Source of the DNA: Melanocharis versteri
Lineage: Eukaryota > Chordata > Aves > Passeriformes > Melanocharitidae
DNA: 64,000 nt
Assembly (NCBI GenBank): GCA_013397845.1
Contig: VZTG01001074.1
Span: forward strand, 1,185,090 to 1,249,089
Direction of reading: 5' to 3'
Part shown: one piece after another, positions 50,818 to 62,700 of the stretch
Position numbering within the stretch: position 1 is the stretch's first letter
Layout of the letters: every line of letters starts with the position of its first letter
Position numbers and translations under genes: made by a program
The notes under the pieces: generated by a model
The model's input: the letters and a program-made list of their open reading frames with translations, nothing else
Database searches by the model: none
Told to the model about the DNA's origin: nothing

Positions 50818-51050
50818 TCGTGGGGAGGTTTAGGCTTGATATTAGGAAAAGGTTCTTCCCCAGAGGGTGGTGGGGCACTGAACAGGCTCCCCAGGGCAGT
50901 GGCCACAGCACCAAACCTGACAGAGCTCCAGGGGCGTTTGGACAACGCTCTCAGGTGTGGGGGGGGCAGGTTTTGGGGTGTCCTGCACAGGGCCAGGAGT
51001 TGGACTTTGATCCTTGTTGGTCCCTTCCAGCTCAGGATATTCTGTGAATC
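50818..51050 (+). mobile_element. CR1 LINE 3' end, sense orientation
   Basis: The sequence GGGGAGGTTTAGGCTTGATA, then TTAGGAAAAGGTTCTTCCCC, AGAGGGTGGTGGGGCACTG, AACAGGCTCCCCAGGGCAGT and, near the end, TTGGACTTTGATCC and TCCCTTCCAGCTCAG is the classic end of the CR1 reverse-transcriptase region and 3' UTR. It stops near TATTCTGTGAATC, a relic of the ATTCTATG tail. The copy is 5'-truncated, as most CR1 copies are. Confidence 0.9.
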
Positions 51051-52304
51051 TCTAACTCACCCAGGCTGTGGATGGAACCCCTTGCTCTGAGCACAGAGCT
51101 GTGCCAGCCCTCAGCCACCTCCTGCTCAATGGTTTGGTGGGTGAAGGGAAGAAGATGGGTCCAGCAGTGGGTTAGGACAGGTCAGGGCTTGGGGTGGCCG
51201 TGTAGGTAAACTGGTTTTGGCTGACCTGGCCATCCCTTCCCATCTGGAAGCTCTCAGCAAACACCTTCACAATAGTGGAGGAGGCAGAAATGATTTTAGC
51301 ACCTGTCAGAACAAAGCAGGTGACTCTGAGAGCTCGAGCGGCGAAACCTCAAGCGCAGATTCCCCGATTGTAGCTCGCCTGATGCTTCCTTTCATCCCCA
51401 CTGGAGAGAATCCAGAGCTGCCCAGCAGCTCCTGCAGCTCAGCAAAATGACAGAACAGCACGCCAGTAATTCTGACATAACAAGAATGACACGTTAATCT
51501 CACAGCTGGGCATCACTAGCAGCGGCCCAAACTCTGTGCAGACAGAAATCAAAGGAGAGTCTCACCGTTTCTAGGTCTCACCATTCAAGGGAACCCAGGG
51601 TACCCGTCCCTCAAAGGGGAGCAGTGGTTTTGAGCACAATGTGGTTCATGGGAGGCAGAGATTAAAAATAGAGCGTTTCTTTAGTCGAAATTGTAGCTTT
51701 GGTTTTTGAAAATTAATCACAGCGGGTTAGAGGGCCCAACACGTTTTTAGAAAGATACAAAAGCATGGTAATCTTTGTTAAAAAAAAAAAAAAGAAAATA
51801 GTGTGTTGTAAAAGCAACGCTTCCAGAATTACATCTAATGTGGAACAACAGGGGCTGTACTAAGCAGACATAACTTCACCTTAAGCATTCTGCTAATTCC
51901 CAGGTACCATCAGGAGACAGCTTCCCTGTCAATCACTGCTGGGTGCATGACAGCTTATGGCTTAACTGCTCCTATCCTGTATCATCTAACCAGATACTCT
52001 CTGTTTTGACATTCGTGACTGAGATACTTGGCTGGTAATTGGGAATGAGTACAACAGAGCAGAACAGAGTGATTTCCTTCCCCAAGGATGGTTGTTAGGG
52101 TGATGTGGCACTCCGGTGCTTGACTCACAGAAACCCTGCCAGCGATGCTGCAGAGCAGAGCGAGGCAGGGCTCAGGTGTGGCTGAAAACAGGGAGTTGTT
52201 GGGGGTACACGAGCAAGGGGACACTGACCAGGTGCCAGTGGCCTCATCCATTCTCGTGTGTTGGGCTCTGCATCAGCAGCACTCAGGGGCTGGCACAGTC
52301 CTGG

Positions 52305-52344
52305 CCCCAAACCAGGGCCCCAAACCAGGGCCCCAAACCAGGGC
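52305..52344. repeat. 14-bp minisatellite, nearly three copies
   Basis: The unit CCCCAAACCAGGGC is repeated in tandem without mismatch for 40 bases (about 2.9 copies). The flanks are ordinary GC-rich sequence. Confidence 0.95.
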
Positions 52345-55300
52345 ACACACAGGTGAGGTCAGAGAGGTGCCCCACTGCAGGGCAAAGCATCAGCACTCCA
52401 TGGGCCTGAGCTGCACCCTCTGCTTGAGCAGTGTGTAATTTGGGTTTGTTTTAGACATTTAGGAGGATTTCTGGGTTATGGACGGATGTTATCTCCTGCC
52501 TGGGTTGTTATTTGACTTCCATTTACTTAATGGAGGGCAATCTGCAGACACCACGATGAAAACTGAGGTGGTGGATTCTGCTTCTGTCTGAAGGGGGAAG
52601 GGGAAACTGTCCAGTGCTCAAACAAGGGGAGCCAGTGCTGCCCTATTTCACACCCACCAGACCTCTGGATTTTTCCCTGATTCAAATAAGTCAACACAAA
52701 AGACCTGATGCTGATTATCACTTAGATCAGAACCAAGATGGAGAAAGAAGGGATTTTACGCTGCATGTCAGAACAACAATATTATTCTTCCTGAATATGC
52801 ATGACAGAAGAAAACTGATAAAGCTATTGATGGCACAAACCAGAAAGAAATATGAGATGAGAGGAGATTGAGTTCCTTGATCTGTTTGATGTAACCATTA
52901 CTGTCAGGTGAGTGTCCTAATTAATGCAGGTATCTCATTCTAACTGCATAGATCAGGCCACTTTGTCTCTTCAATAATCTATAGAGCTGTACCTGGCATT
53001 AATCTTATTAATGGAACTATTACACTGCTTACAAATTAATTTCCAATTTGAGATTATCTACTGGATGTGCTCCTCTGCTGAGGGATGTCTTTCCTCTGAG
53101 CTGTAAGAATGAGAATCCCCCCAAAGACCTCTGGATTTGAAGATTTCAAAATTGGCTCCTGATGTTGAGACTTCAAATGTAGATTTTGAGTGCCCAGATG
53201 CAGGAAATGTAATCCTTCATTTCTGCTCTTTAAAACAGTGCTGCTGTTTGTATCACATGGAAGCAATCTTGTAGATTACCGTGTGATGATTTCAGATTAA
53301 ATTTTTATAATGCTGCTGGGTGGAAAGGATTTATCAACGTGTGTCTCTGAGAAGAGGAAAACAGCCTGTGGGGACCATTCATTGAAGCCAAAAAAGAGTT
53401 TGGTTTTTAGTCCAAGAAAAGGGAGTCCAAATGGGAGTGAAGATTTAGGCTTCCCACCTCCATTAGTCACCTCCCTGAGTGCAGTCCACATTTGTCAAAA
53501 TTGTTTCCTTTGGTGAAGTTTCCCCCTTCTCAAAAGAAGACTCTTGAAGTGCAAGTGGCTCTCAAGGGGCCAGGAAGCAGGAGAAAGGGCTCTGGAGCTG
53601 AATGTCACAGCTGAGAGGAAAAGGACACGTGAAAATGAAATTAGGAGTAAGAAGGAAAACTCAGGAAATGACTGATGATATCTCCTGAGCATGTTTGAAT
53701 GCATGCACCCAGGTATCTTCTTTTAAAAAAACCAAACAAAAAATAGTAAATGGAGCTCTACTATGCATTTGTTAATTGAAACAGGAAAAAAAACCCCAGC
53801 AGCTGTCAAGTATATTCCTGTATTTTTGCAAGTCTGTGCTTAGATAGGCCATGTGTCTTTTCAGGATTTGTTAAAACTTTTCCATATGAAGTTCATATAG
53901 AAGACATTATTTTTCTGGAGGGGATTACACCTCAGATGCTGATTTTCTCTGTAGATTCCTGTGTGTCTCGCACACTTGGTGGCACCCTGTTCCTGCAGGT
54001 TCTCACCTCCCTCTGCCTGGAAATAAAGACTGCACTGGGCTCTCCTCCACGTGACTTGGGAGGTTAAGTTTAGGAAGACCCTCTCCTCGTAGATTCTGCA
54101 CTCGACAAGGCTGCAAGAAGAGAAACAGGGCAGGCATTAGGGTGTAAACTCACTCAGAGGCAACCTCACAGCTCAGCCTTGCTGACAGCAGTGGGCTGGG
54201 CCAGGCTGCACAAGGGCACAGTGCTGCCACAAGCTGAATATTCACCCCGAAACAGAATAATAATCCATCCTTCCTGCTCTGGAGATGATCTGCCCAGTGA
54301 ATGGGAGGACCCTCTTAGCCAGGGTGAGGAAAAGTCATTTAACTCGACAGCTGAGAGACAATCCTCCCTCCAAAAGGGCCCTTTCCAGAGTGCTAGACCT
54401 TAATATAGACAGCTGTGTTTTTTCTGCCTCACACTGATGGAGCATGAAAGTTAAACACCTAATCATTTAGATTTCTATTAGAAACACGAGCAAAAATTGA
54501 AGTGACAATATTATAATAGTACTATGTTTTAGCTACTCTTACCAGCTATGTTTGAAGCTTAAAGCTGTCAGGAACCCTAATAAACTGAAATTGAAGTGAC
54601 AAAAAGAAACAATTTCTTGTTTAAAACCTTAATTCCTTCACACCTGCTTGGCTGCAGCTGCCGTGTGCCAAAATGAGAGGAGATAGGGAATGCCCCATCC
54701 CAGATGTGCTGAGACTCCTGTGCTTGGGGCCGCCAAAGGATGCTGAGCCTGGCTGCCAAAAACCCCATGAACAAACCCACGTGTCTCCAAGCCCATAAAG
54801 CAGAGGACAGAGCCCGAGGAAGTGCAGGCACTTAATTTCAGCCTGAAAGTCACTGTGCAGTTAAGACGTGTATTGATCTGCGTCCTGTGCGAGCACTTTA
54901 TGAGTGATTTCTTATGTAAGTGTCAGGTGAGAGGCATGAATAGAGACCTAATTAAAGTGTATACAAAGCACACGCAGTAAATCTCCCTGGCAATGTCAGC
55001 CTGCCTCGGAGCAGCCCAGGAGAGCAAACAAGATGGCATAAATGAAAGATAAAGAAGTACTAACAGTCTGCAACAGCTTGGCTCATGAGACACTAATGTA
55101 GAGCAGCTAGGGATATCAAAGGAGAAAATGTGCCGTTCCTGGGACATGTTCCACAGTCCTAAACCACAAAACAATGGGAATTTTACTCTTAAATAAAATT
55201 TTGTTCTTAAATAACAGCCTTGTGTTTCTCCCTTGTGTCATAGCCATTGTTCCACCACTGTTTTAAATTAATGCTGTCTCTAGCTGTGATCCATCCCGAT

Positions 55301-56731
55301 AGGCTTTTATACCCACTGTAACATTGCAGAGGCAAGGAGAGTGCAGAAATAACAGGGAAGTGAAAAAATTATTATTATTTTTGTATTAGAGAACCATCAA
55401 TATTAGGACAATGAGATTTATTTTTTTTTATGGCGGTGCTACTGTCCTTTGAGGAGGAGTGGGCCCTGCTCATGGTGAGCTGGGTGAGATACAGGATCTT
55501 CACATTCAGCTTTTGCATGGGCTGAAGATCTCACAGCTACTATGAATTAACGGCTTTATGACAACATTTTTGAAAGCAGAGTGATTTAGGATGTGTCTAT
55601 CAAGATGGATGAAAACAGATGCAAGTTTTTTCTGCCTTCAGTCCTGGCTAGTTGAAAATTCTGGTGTGGAAGTTAGACACAGCTGCTTTCTGCTTTTGGG
55701 AAATACCACAGCCAAGGTAATAAATACTAGTGGAAATAAATACTACACTATATTGGCTTGGGCACAGCATGGCACTAACTTATCTCTACGGCTTTTTGGA
55801 CTGGAGCTGGCTTGTGTTTCTGCACAAGGGAGCTAAGGTCCAGGTCAAGGTATTAAACACTGACTCCCCCGAATGACTACCCAGAGCTGAATTACAGCTT
55901 CTCTGGTTTGGGGATTTGGGGTTATTGTTTTCCTTAGCTTCTCCTGAAGATGGGACTGGAGAGTTTTTCCAAAAGGTACCACTTCTTTCCTATAAAAACC
56001 CGGTCCAGAATCTGCACTGTATTCCCTCTAAACTCCTGCAGTGGTCCTTGGACAAGGAGAAAGCTATTCCCAGCCTTTTATCTTGGCCATGTGGCCTGGG
56101 ACCGATTTAAATTTTACTCATCTGTTCTCTTCATTAAGTCTGCATTGGGGTGAGAGTCTTCTCTTTTACCTCTGGGTTTCCTTACATTGTGCCCGTGCCC
56201 CTCCTGGATAATGTGATGGAGCAGGGCACGCTGAGGAAATCTGCTCATTTGTAAAGCCAGTCATTAATAAGAATCAAGATGGCTTTACCACAGGGGTGCC
56301 AGCATCACTTGGCTGACAGTGTCCCTTACGATCCTGGAGAGATTTTAATGGATTGAGCAGGTTGATGTTGTCATTTCCAATTTGCTGAACCATCTGACAG
56401 TGTTCCCAACAATTAGCACGTACAAAATACGGAAATGTGTTATCTTTTGCATTAAAAAAAGAAGACAGGAAGCTGCCTGGTCTCTGGAGTTGTATAACAA
56501 CTTGTTATCCTGAAGTGCTTGCTTTGACTTTAAATAGATTTCAGTACAGCAGAGTCACCCTAACCTTGGGATAAATTTAGCTGTCGCCTGAGTCAGTAGC
56601 GGGGTTTGGGATCATTAAAAGCCGATCAGGAATTAGCATGCGCTTCCTGCGGTCGGAACTGCTGGAGGTGCTGGTTCTGCTCCTGCAGCCCGGAGCTGGG
56701 AAGTGCTGGTCACACGAGGGGACAGGGAGCA

Positions 56732-56793
56732 GTGCTGAGACCCCCAGGCACAGAGGCAGTCACTGCTGAGACCCCCACGCACAGAGCCAGTCG
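56732..56793. repeat. 31-bp tandem duplication
   Basis: Two adjacent 31-base units share TGCTGAGACCCCCA and CACAGAG, differing at a few positions. The second unit begins at about 56763. Confidence 0.85.
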
Positions 56794-56844
56794 TTTCACC
56801 TCCTCCACCTCCGCAATCCCCACCCCACCACTGCACAGCAAAGC

Positions 56845-56930
56845 ACAGGAGGGAGCAAAGTGACTCACCCAAGGTCACGCAGAGGGATGGACCCCAGCTC
56901 CAGTCACCTTGTGTCCTGGCTCCTGCAGGG
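56845..56930 (+). mobile_element. MIR-like (CORE-SINE) relic
   Basis: AAGTGACTCACCCAAGGTCA followed by CGCAGAG and then GGACCCCAGCTCCAGTC closely resembles the 3' part of MIR elements (AAGTGACTTGCCCAAGGTCA then CACAGC). MIR copies are ancient and rare in birds. The left boundary is unclear. Confidence 0.5.
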
Positions 56931-58599
56931 GACAGAGAGAGAAGAGGCAAGCCGGGACAAATGAATGCTCATGAGTCAGGAGGTGCTTCAAGGGAGGTCG
57001 TCCACTCTTGGTTGTTGAGATGGAAATGTTGCTGTTGTTTCTGGAGCGGACATGAGACCATGAAATGCAGCTGTCTGCTAAGGAGAGACTGAAAGGAACA
57101 CCTCGCATCAAAACCCTAAAGGCAGCAGACATATTTTTTAGTGTGATGGCAGTTGCAGTCATTTTAGACCCACCATATCTTGTGTTAAAAAGAAATACAT
57201 CTTCTGGCTGCTGACATGGGGCTGTTGCTTGCAGCGCCTGTGACATGGAGTCACCTTCTCTGAGAGTGGGGAAGACTGAGGAGGTTTTGGGCTCTCCAAC
57301 GGGACAAGGGTTTTGCATTGAATTCTGAGTGCAAAGCAGTAGGAGGTTGTACTCGGGAGAGGCAGGTTCATCCCCAGGTTTTTCCTTCCCCACCCTCAGT
57401 GAGCATCTTGCACAGTGGTTTGTTGGGATATGCCTGTGCTTTTGGGCACATCCTTTCTAACTGTTCTGCTGAGGGGAAGAAGGGATTTTGGGGAGCAACA
57501 GGAGGCTCATTCAGAGTGCATATGGCTTTTGTCAGAACCACAGAGGAAATCTTGCTTGAAATAAAGCAGCCAGACCAGGCTCCGTGGCGTGTTCCCACCT
57601 AGGATGAGGGCAGGAGTCAGACCTTCCCCTGCCAACCCCTGTCAGCAGGGAAGTGACCCTTATTTGTCACTGTGTGGCAACAGATGATGAATAATGGCTC
57701 AGGTGTTGCCACCTGAGGTAAGGCAGGTCCTGTGACCCAGGAGGTCGAAGCCTTGGCAGGCTGCATCCGTCTTGGCACTGAGAGCAGCACTCGGAAAACA
57801 ACACCAAACACCTCATCTCCTGGGTGTGCAACCAGGATAAGGGGACAAAAACAGGAGAGAGGAGCCCCAAAGTGGGTGCCTGACCTTCATGCGTGCATTC
57901 AGCAATGCTCTGGTGGCTGCAGCTTTCCGTGCTTCAGATTTCCGTATTTTTAACCTCTGGTGACTCCTCCAGGACTTTGGTGCAAGCACTCATGGCTTGT
58001 AGGAAAATCAACCACCAAACATTTGAGCCTTTGAGCATCAGCCTCATGAGCATGTAGGAAATGAAGGTTTCCTCCTCAACCAACCAAACCCCAAGCCAGG
58101 AGCGTAGGAAGATTTTTGTTTCTTTGCAGGTTTTCATGCTGCTTTTCCAAGAGACAGTTTTGAGAAAGACTGTCAGAATATCCTCAACAAAATACTAAAG
58201 AAACACACTGAGAGCTGTGAAAGCTCAGAATTGAATATAAATATGAACTGACAAGCTGCTTCATTTGGTATCATTAAACTTCACAGTTAGACTTTTTTTG
58301 AAAACCAAATTATCATGTAAAAATATGCCTGTAGTGTTAAACTTGAGATGAAAACTGCTTATTTTTGTGTTTAGTGTGATAACTAGTAGAAGGAAGGAAA
58401 AGTTTCTGTGGTCTGATGTTTCATAGGGTTTTGATTTTCACATTCGTAGCGGCTTAATTATGAATAATATTCATGATGCTGCAAACACATGGGGGTTATA
58501 AAAGTGAGGCAAACCAGGGTGATTTTGAGATTATTTGATACTCTGAGGTTTAAACCAGAAGCTGAAAGCACAGACTGACGTAGCTGAGCAGCTGAGTTA

Positions 58600-58875
58600 G
58601 AACACCCCGAGCAGGAGGAACGAGCTCGCTCCCGGCTCAGCGCCTGCTGATGCACAAATATCCCGACTTTCAGCTAAGAAAAGGGACTTTTCGAGGTTTC
58701 CCGGGGAGGCCGGTGTCAGAGGGACCCGGGTGACCGCTGGATGTCACTGTTAAGTCACAGAAGCACCCCGAGCGATGTCCCCAGTGCCCGGCGCTCCGTC
58801 CCCTCGCCCCGGGCAGGAGCGCTCGGAGCAGCGGCCTCCCCGGGCTGCGGGAAGGGGAGCGGCGCTTTTGGTGGT
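58600..58875. promoter_or_regulatory. Orphan CpG-rich block
   Basis: About 270 bases are rich in CpG (CCCGAGCGATG, GCCCGGCGCTCCGTC, CTCGCCCCGGGC, GAGCGGCGC) and sharply distinct from AT-rich flanks. I see no recognisable first exon in either orientation; in particular nothing like the signal peptide of CDH13. It may be the promoter of an unannotated or non-coding transcript, or a distal regulatory CpG island. Confidence 0.45.
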
Positions 58876-59280
58876 TTCCCATTATTTTTAAGGGTTGTGC
58901 AAAGTTCAGAGTGCTGAGGCAGAGCTGTTCAGAAGCAGGGTGAAATTTAGGACAGCAGGAAAAAAATGAGACCTGGCTTTCTCCTTCCTTTCAAACGAAC
59001 CTTCGTGCCCAAAGCAGCGTAGCTGAGCGCTGCCTGGGACGTGGGTTTGTTTGGATTTTCAGGGTGTGGGGATTTGTAGGCAGCTTGATTTGCCTGCTAT
59101 TAATGCTGCAGGAGTGAAAAAGAAAAGTGATGTAATTCACGGGCACAAGCAAACAGGCTTGATATTAAATCAGAGCAATGAATCCTGCTGTGACCTGGGT
59201 GTAGTCCTCAGGACTTTTCTTCCAGTACAAGGATTTGTGGATGAATTCCTTCCCTATCTAAACACATCCTCAATATTAGA

Positions 59281-59720
59281 ATCATAGAATCGCAGAGCCA
59301 CAGAATGATTTCGGTTGGAAGGGGACCTTAAAGCTCATCTAGTTCCAATCTCCCTGTCATAGGCAGGGACACCTTCCACTATCCCAGGTTCCTGCAAGCC
59401 CCATCCAGCCTGGCCTTGGACGCTTCCAGGGATGGGGCAGCCACAGCTTCTCTGGGCAACCTGTGCCAGGGCCTCCCCACCCTCACAGGGAACAATTTCT
59501 TCATGATATCCAATCCAAATCTACTCTTTTTCAGTGTGAAGCCATTCCTCCTTGTCCTGTCGCTTCAGGCCCTTGTAAAAGTCCCTCTTCAGCTCTTCTG
59601 TGGGCCCCTTCAGGTACTGAAAGGCCACAATTAGCTCACCCTGAAGCTTCCCCTTCTCCAGGCTGAACAATCCCCATTCTCTCAGCCTTTCCTCACAGGG
59701 GAGGAGCTCAGTGGATGTTT
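59281..59720 (-). mobile_element. CR1 LINE fragment, antisense
   Basis: On the plus strand it starts with ATCATAGAATCGCAGAGCCA (the ATTCTATG tail read backwards). It continues with TTTCGGTTGGAAGGGGACCT, GACACCTTCCACTATCCCAG, CCCATCCAGCCTGGCCTTGG, GGGATGGGGCAGCCACAGCT and TCTCTGGGCAACCTGTGCCA. It ends near CTCAGCCTTTCCTCACAGGG. This is the standard CR1 3' region in reverse. It is better preserved than the other copies, hence younger. Overlapping plus-strand frames belong to the repeat. Confidence 0.95.
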
Positions 59721-62700
59721 AGGCAGTGTCCTCCTAAATGGGTTGAGAAATGCCTTTCTCCAGGTGTCTCCTGTGTCCCTTTGTTCCCTGCTGTGACAAC
59801 ACGTCTGTTTTCTGTACAAACTGTGGACAGAGTGCCCTTCTCTGTATTTTTGATGCCAAAGCCATGGAACATGGGCTCATATTATCAAAGCCTCACTAAG
59901 AAGCAGGCCTGCTCAGTGGCCATTTTTACTAGAAAGCAGCCTGTTTTTTCTTAATATGCCATCACAGAAATTTCCTTTGAAAGAACGACTGTTCTTGAAG
60001 TCACAATGGGCTGTGACAAACTGTGAATTTCAAGCAGTTCCACATTTCTTTGCAGAAATTTGTCACCTTTTTCCATATGAGCAAGTCAGTGTAGATGTTT
60101 GCCTCAGGCCATTCTAACTCCCCACCGATCCCATGGGGTTGGTTCTTGTGCTGTTCCCACTGATGCCAGCCTGGGGGAGGTTTTGGGACCAGGCTCATAA
60201 ATGCTCAATCTTTTATGATGGACAAGGTCATGGTTTCTTTTTCTTTTTTTCTCCCAGTTTCCCACGACCTTGGTCGTGCCATGAAATCCCAGGAATGGGG
60301 ACAGTACCAAGCACTCATCCTGCCAAAGCAGCTTGCAGAGTTCCTTGTAAAACAACCCATTCCTCCCAAAGCTCGAGGTGTTGATAAGATAAACCCTTTC
60401 CTGGGACTTACTTACCTCTTCCTTTGAACTGTGAGTCCAAATTCACTTCACTTATTCCCATCATTTCATGGATCCAAAATCAAAAATCTCACTTTTGTCT
60501 ATTTGCCTCGATTGGTGTCAGCTGCAATAAAACATCACCGTACCTCAACCCACAGAATGCTCAGCAAGGTGTTTGAGGCTAACCAACATTTCATTCTCCC
60601 TAATGGCTGTCAGCTAAAGGAAGGACAAAATAATTCTCCAGAAAGGAGAAAACTATCTGAAGCCCTGAAATGTTTTTGAGTGTATGTTTAAAAACACAAG
60701 GTGTGAGGAGGGCTCAGATTGCAGCTCATCTCGCTGTCATCTCACCAATTTCTTTTATCACTGAGCTTCCTCCCTATGGCCCTGGCTCAGCTCTGCTGGT
60801 TTCAGCCTTCTTCTCCCTCTGATCTCTGACATTGCCATGTTCAGTCCATCATGCTGAGGGAAAAAATAGTCATTTCGTGCTATTTGGGCATTGAGAGCAG
60901 CAGTTACTAAAGTATGGAAAAATGGTTCAAGTGTAGGGTTTGAATATCTGATCCAGAACATTTTCCAGATCTGTGTGAGAAATTGGGGAATTTCACCCTG
61001 TGATGAAAACCACACTGAATGTGAGGTGAGCTGGGAAGGGAGCTGGCTTGGTAGCACTGCCTTGAACACTGGGAGGAGGTGGGAAAGCAGGGCAGCTTGC
61101 TAGGGAGACACCAGGGGACACAAATTTACTGGCAGAAGAGCAGGAGCACATGCTAAGCAAAGGTGCCAAAACTCCCCAAGAGAAGAAGAGGAGATGGAGA
61201 ACAGAACTGTTTTGTGTTTGTCAATAACTGGAAGCTGCATTGTGATGAGAAAGGACTTGGCCACTCACAGGAGATGCTCAAGGGGAAGGCCAGGTCCCCC
61301 TATATGGAGATAAAAATAAAAGAAGAGAAAAAGAGTGTCATGGGAACCAGAAACAGAACAGAAAATATCCGAATCAGCCCAGTGGTGGTGAAACATGAGC
61401 AAATCAAATGGAGGAAGGATAGATACGCCAGAATAGGTGTGATCAGAGCAATCATGCAGTCCAGCTTGCCACCACTGCAGAAGATGTGAACTCAAAGTTA
61501 GACCCAGAGGAGTCTGTGTAACATCCTCCCTGTACCTGCAGCTGTGAGTTCCCCCTCACCATCTAACACATGCAGGCTTTCAGTGAGGGGCAAAAACCCA
61601 CAACTGTAAAGTACCCAGGCAGAGCAGGAAGGATCTCTTGACTGGATGCTAAGACCATTCGACAGCAGAGATTGCTCTATTTCCATAAGAGGCAGAACAA
61701 AATCCCTGGTCTGTGGGACAGCTCCCCCCTTGGCTCCAAATCCAGCACTCAGCTTGCTCCTGGGTGCCCAAAGACACATCAGACAGGGGCCAGCTCACCC
61801 ATCACCTATGCTCCCTGCAAGGCTAAGAAAGACAAAGATATTCTTCAAATGAAGATTTCATAGAATGGGAATAACACAGTGAAAGACAACCTAAGAGTAG
61901 CAGTTTTGATGAAGATGGCAGATTAGCAGTGGAGAGGAAATCAGAAACAAGAGTCTGCATAGATGGAGACTATTCAGGGTCTTGCTGCTGCTGCAGAGGT
62001 TTGGGGAGGGACCTGCTGCCAGGCTGGTTTGTGTGTAATACCCTTGGGGAACAGAGGGAAAAGCTGTGAATCCTTTAAGCACTCAAATGCTTTCAGCCAT
62101 ATAATGTTTGGATTATGATCCACTCGAAGGTGCAGAGAGCTCACTTGCTGAGTTCAACACTGGCAGAGATGTGCTGGTGCTTATTATAGGGTAAGAAGGA
62201 AAGGGGGAGTGTCCTTAGCACTCAATCAGTTACCCACAGGTAGAAGAGGAGATTCTGAATGGGGAAATGAAAATTATTATTATCTGTACAAAGCCATTCT
62301 TCCCCAAATGACACTAATGGGGATAAGATAGGTAGGGCTGCCAGCAGGAGGAAAACAGACTTTGATTTTGCATTAGGAGGGGTCAGGGGGGCGGGTGGGG
62401 GCAGCACATGGAAAACATGACTCCCTGGGGCTGGGTGCTGAGCATCCCTCCGAGCAGGAGGCTGCACCACCTGCCAGGCTCCAGCGCTTGGTGCTGCTCA
62501 TTAGTGGCACAGGGACGGGAGGGAGCTCCCGGCAGAGCTGCTGCACTGCCCTGATTAGGGGCAGGAGAGACTGATTCGTGATGAATGAATAAAGAGGTGA
62601 GATTAGAGCCCGGCTAAATGGCGAGGAAGAGGCAAGAGCCTGTGAGTATTTGAAGGGCGTTAGCAGAGAGAAGGGATGAATTAAGGTGGAACAGGGGGTT

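Larger units (their letters stand above)
51051..59280. other. Gene desert, right-middle part
   Basis: No coding exon is supported. The stretch contains an A-run (about 51780-51794), two minisatellites (52305-52344 and 56732-56793), a MIR-like relic near 56845 and a CpG-rich block at 58600-58875. Minus-strand frames such as 56875-57393 overlap repeats and look like chance. Confidence 0.6.

Noticed and set aside
50622..51090. Overlapping plus-strand frames (141 and 107 codons)
   Set aside because: They run through a truncated CR1 3' end and are not host genes.
56875..57393. 172-codon minus-strand frame
   Set aside because: It overlaps the MIR-like relic, and its residues show no domain.
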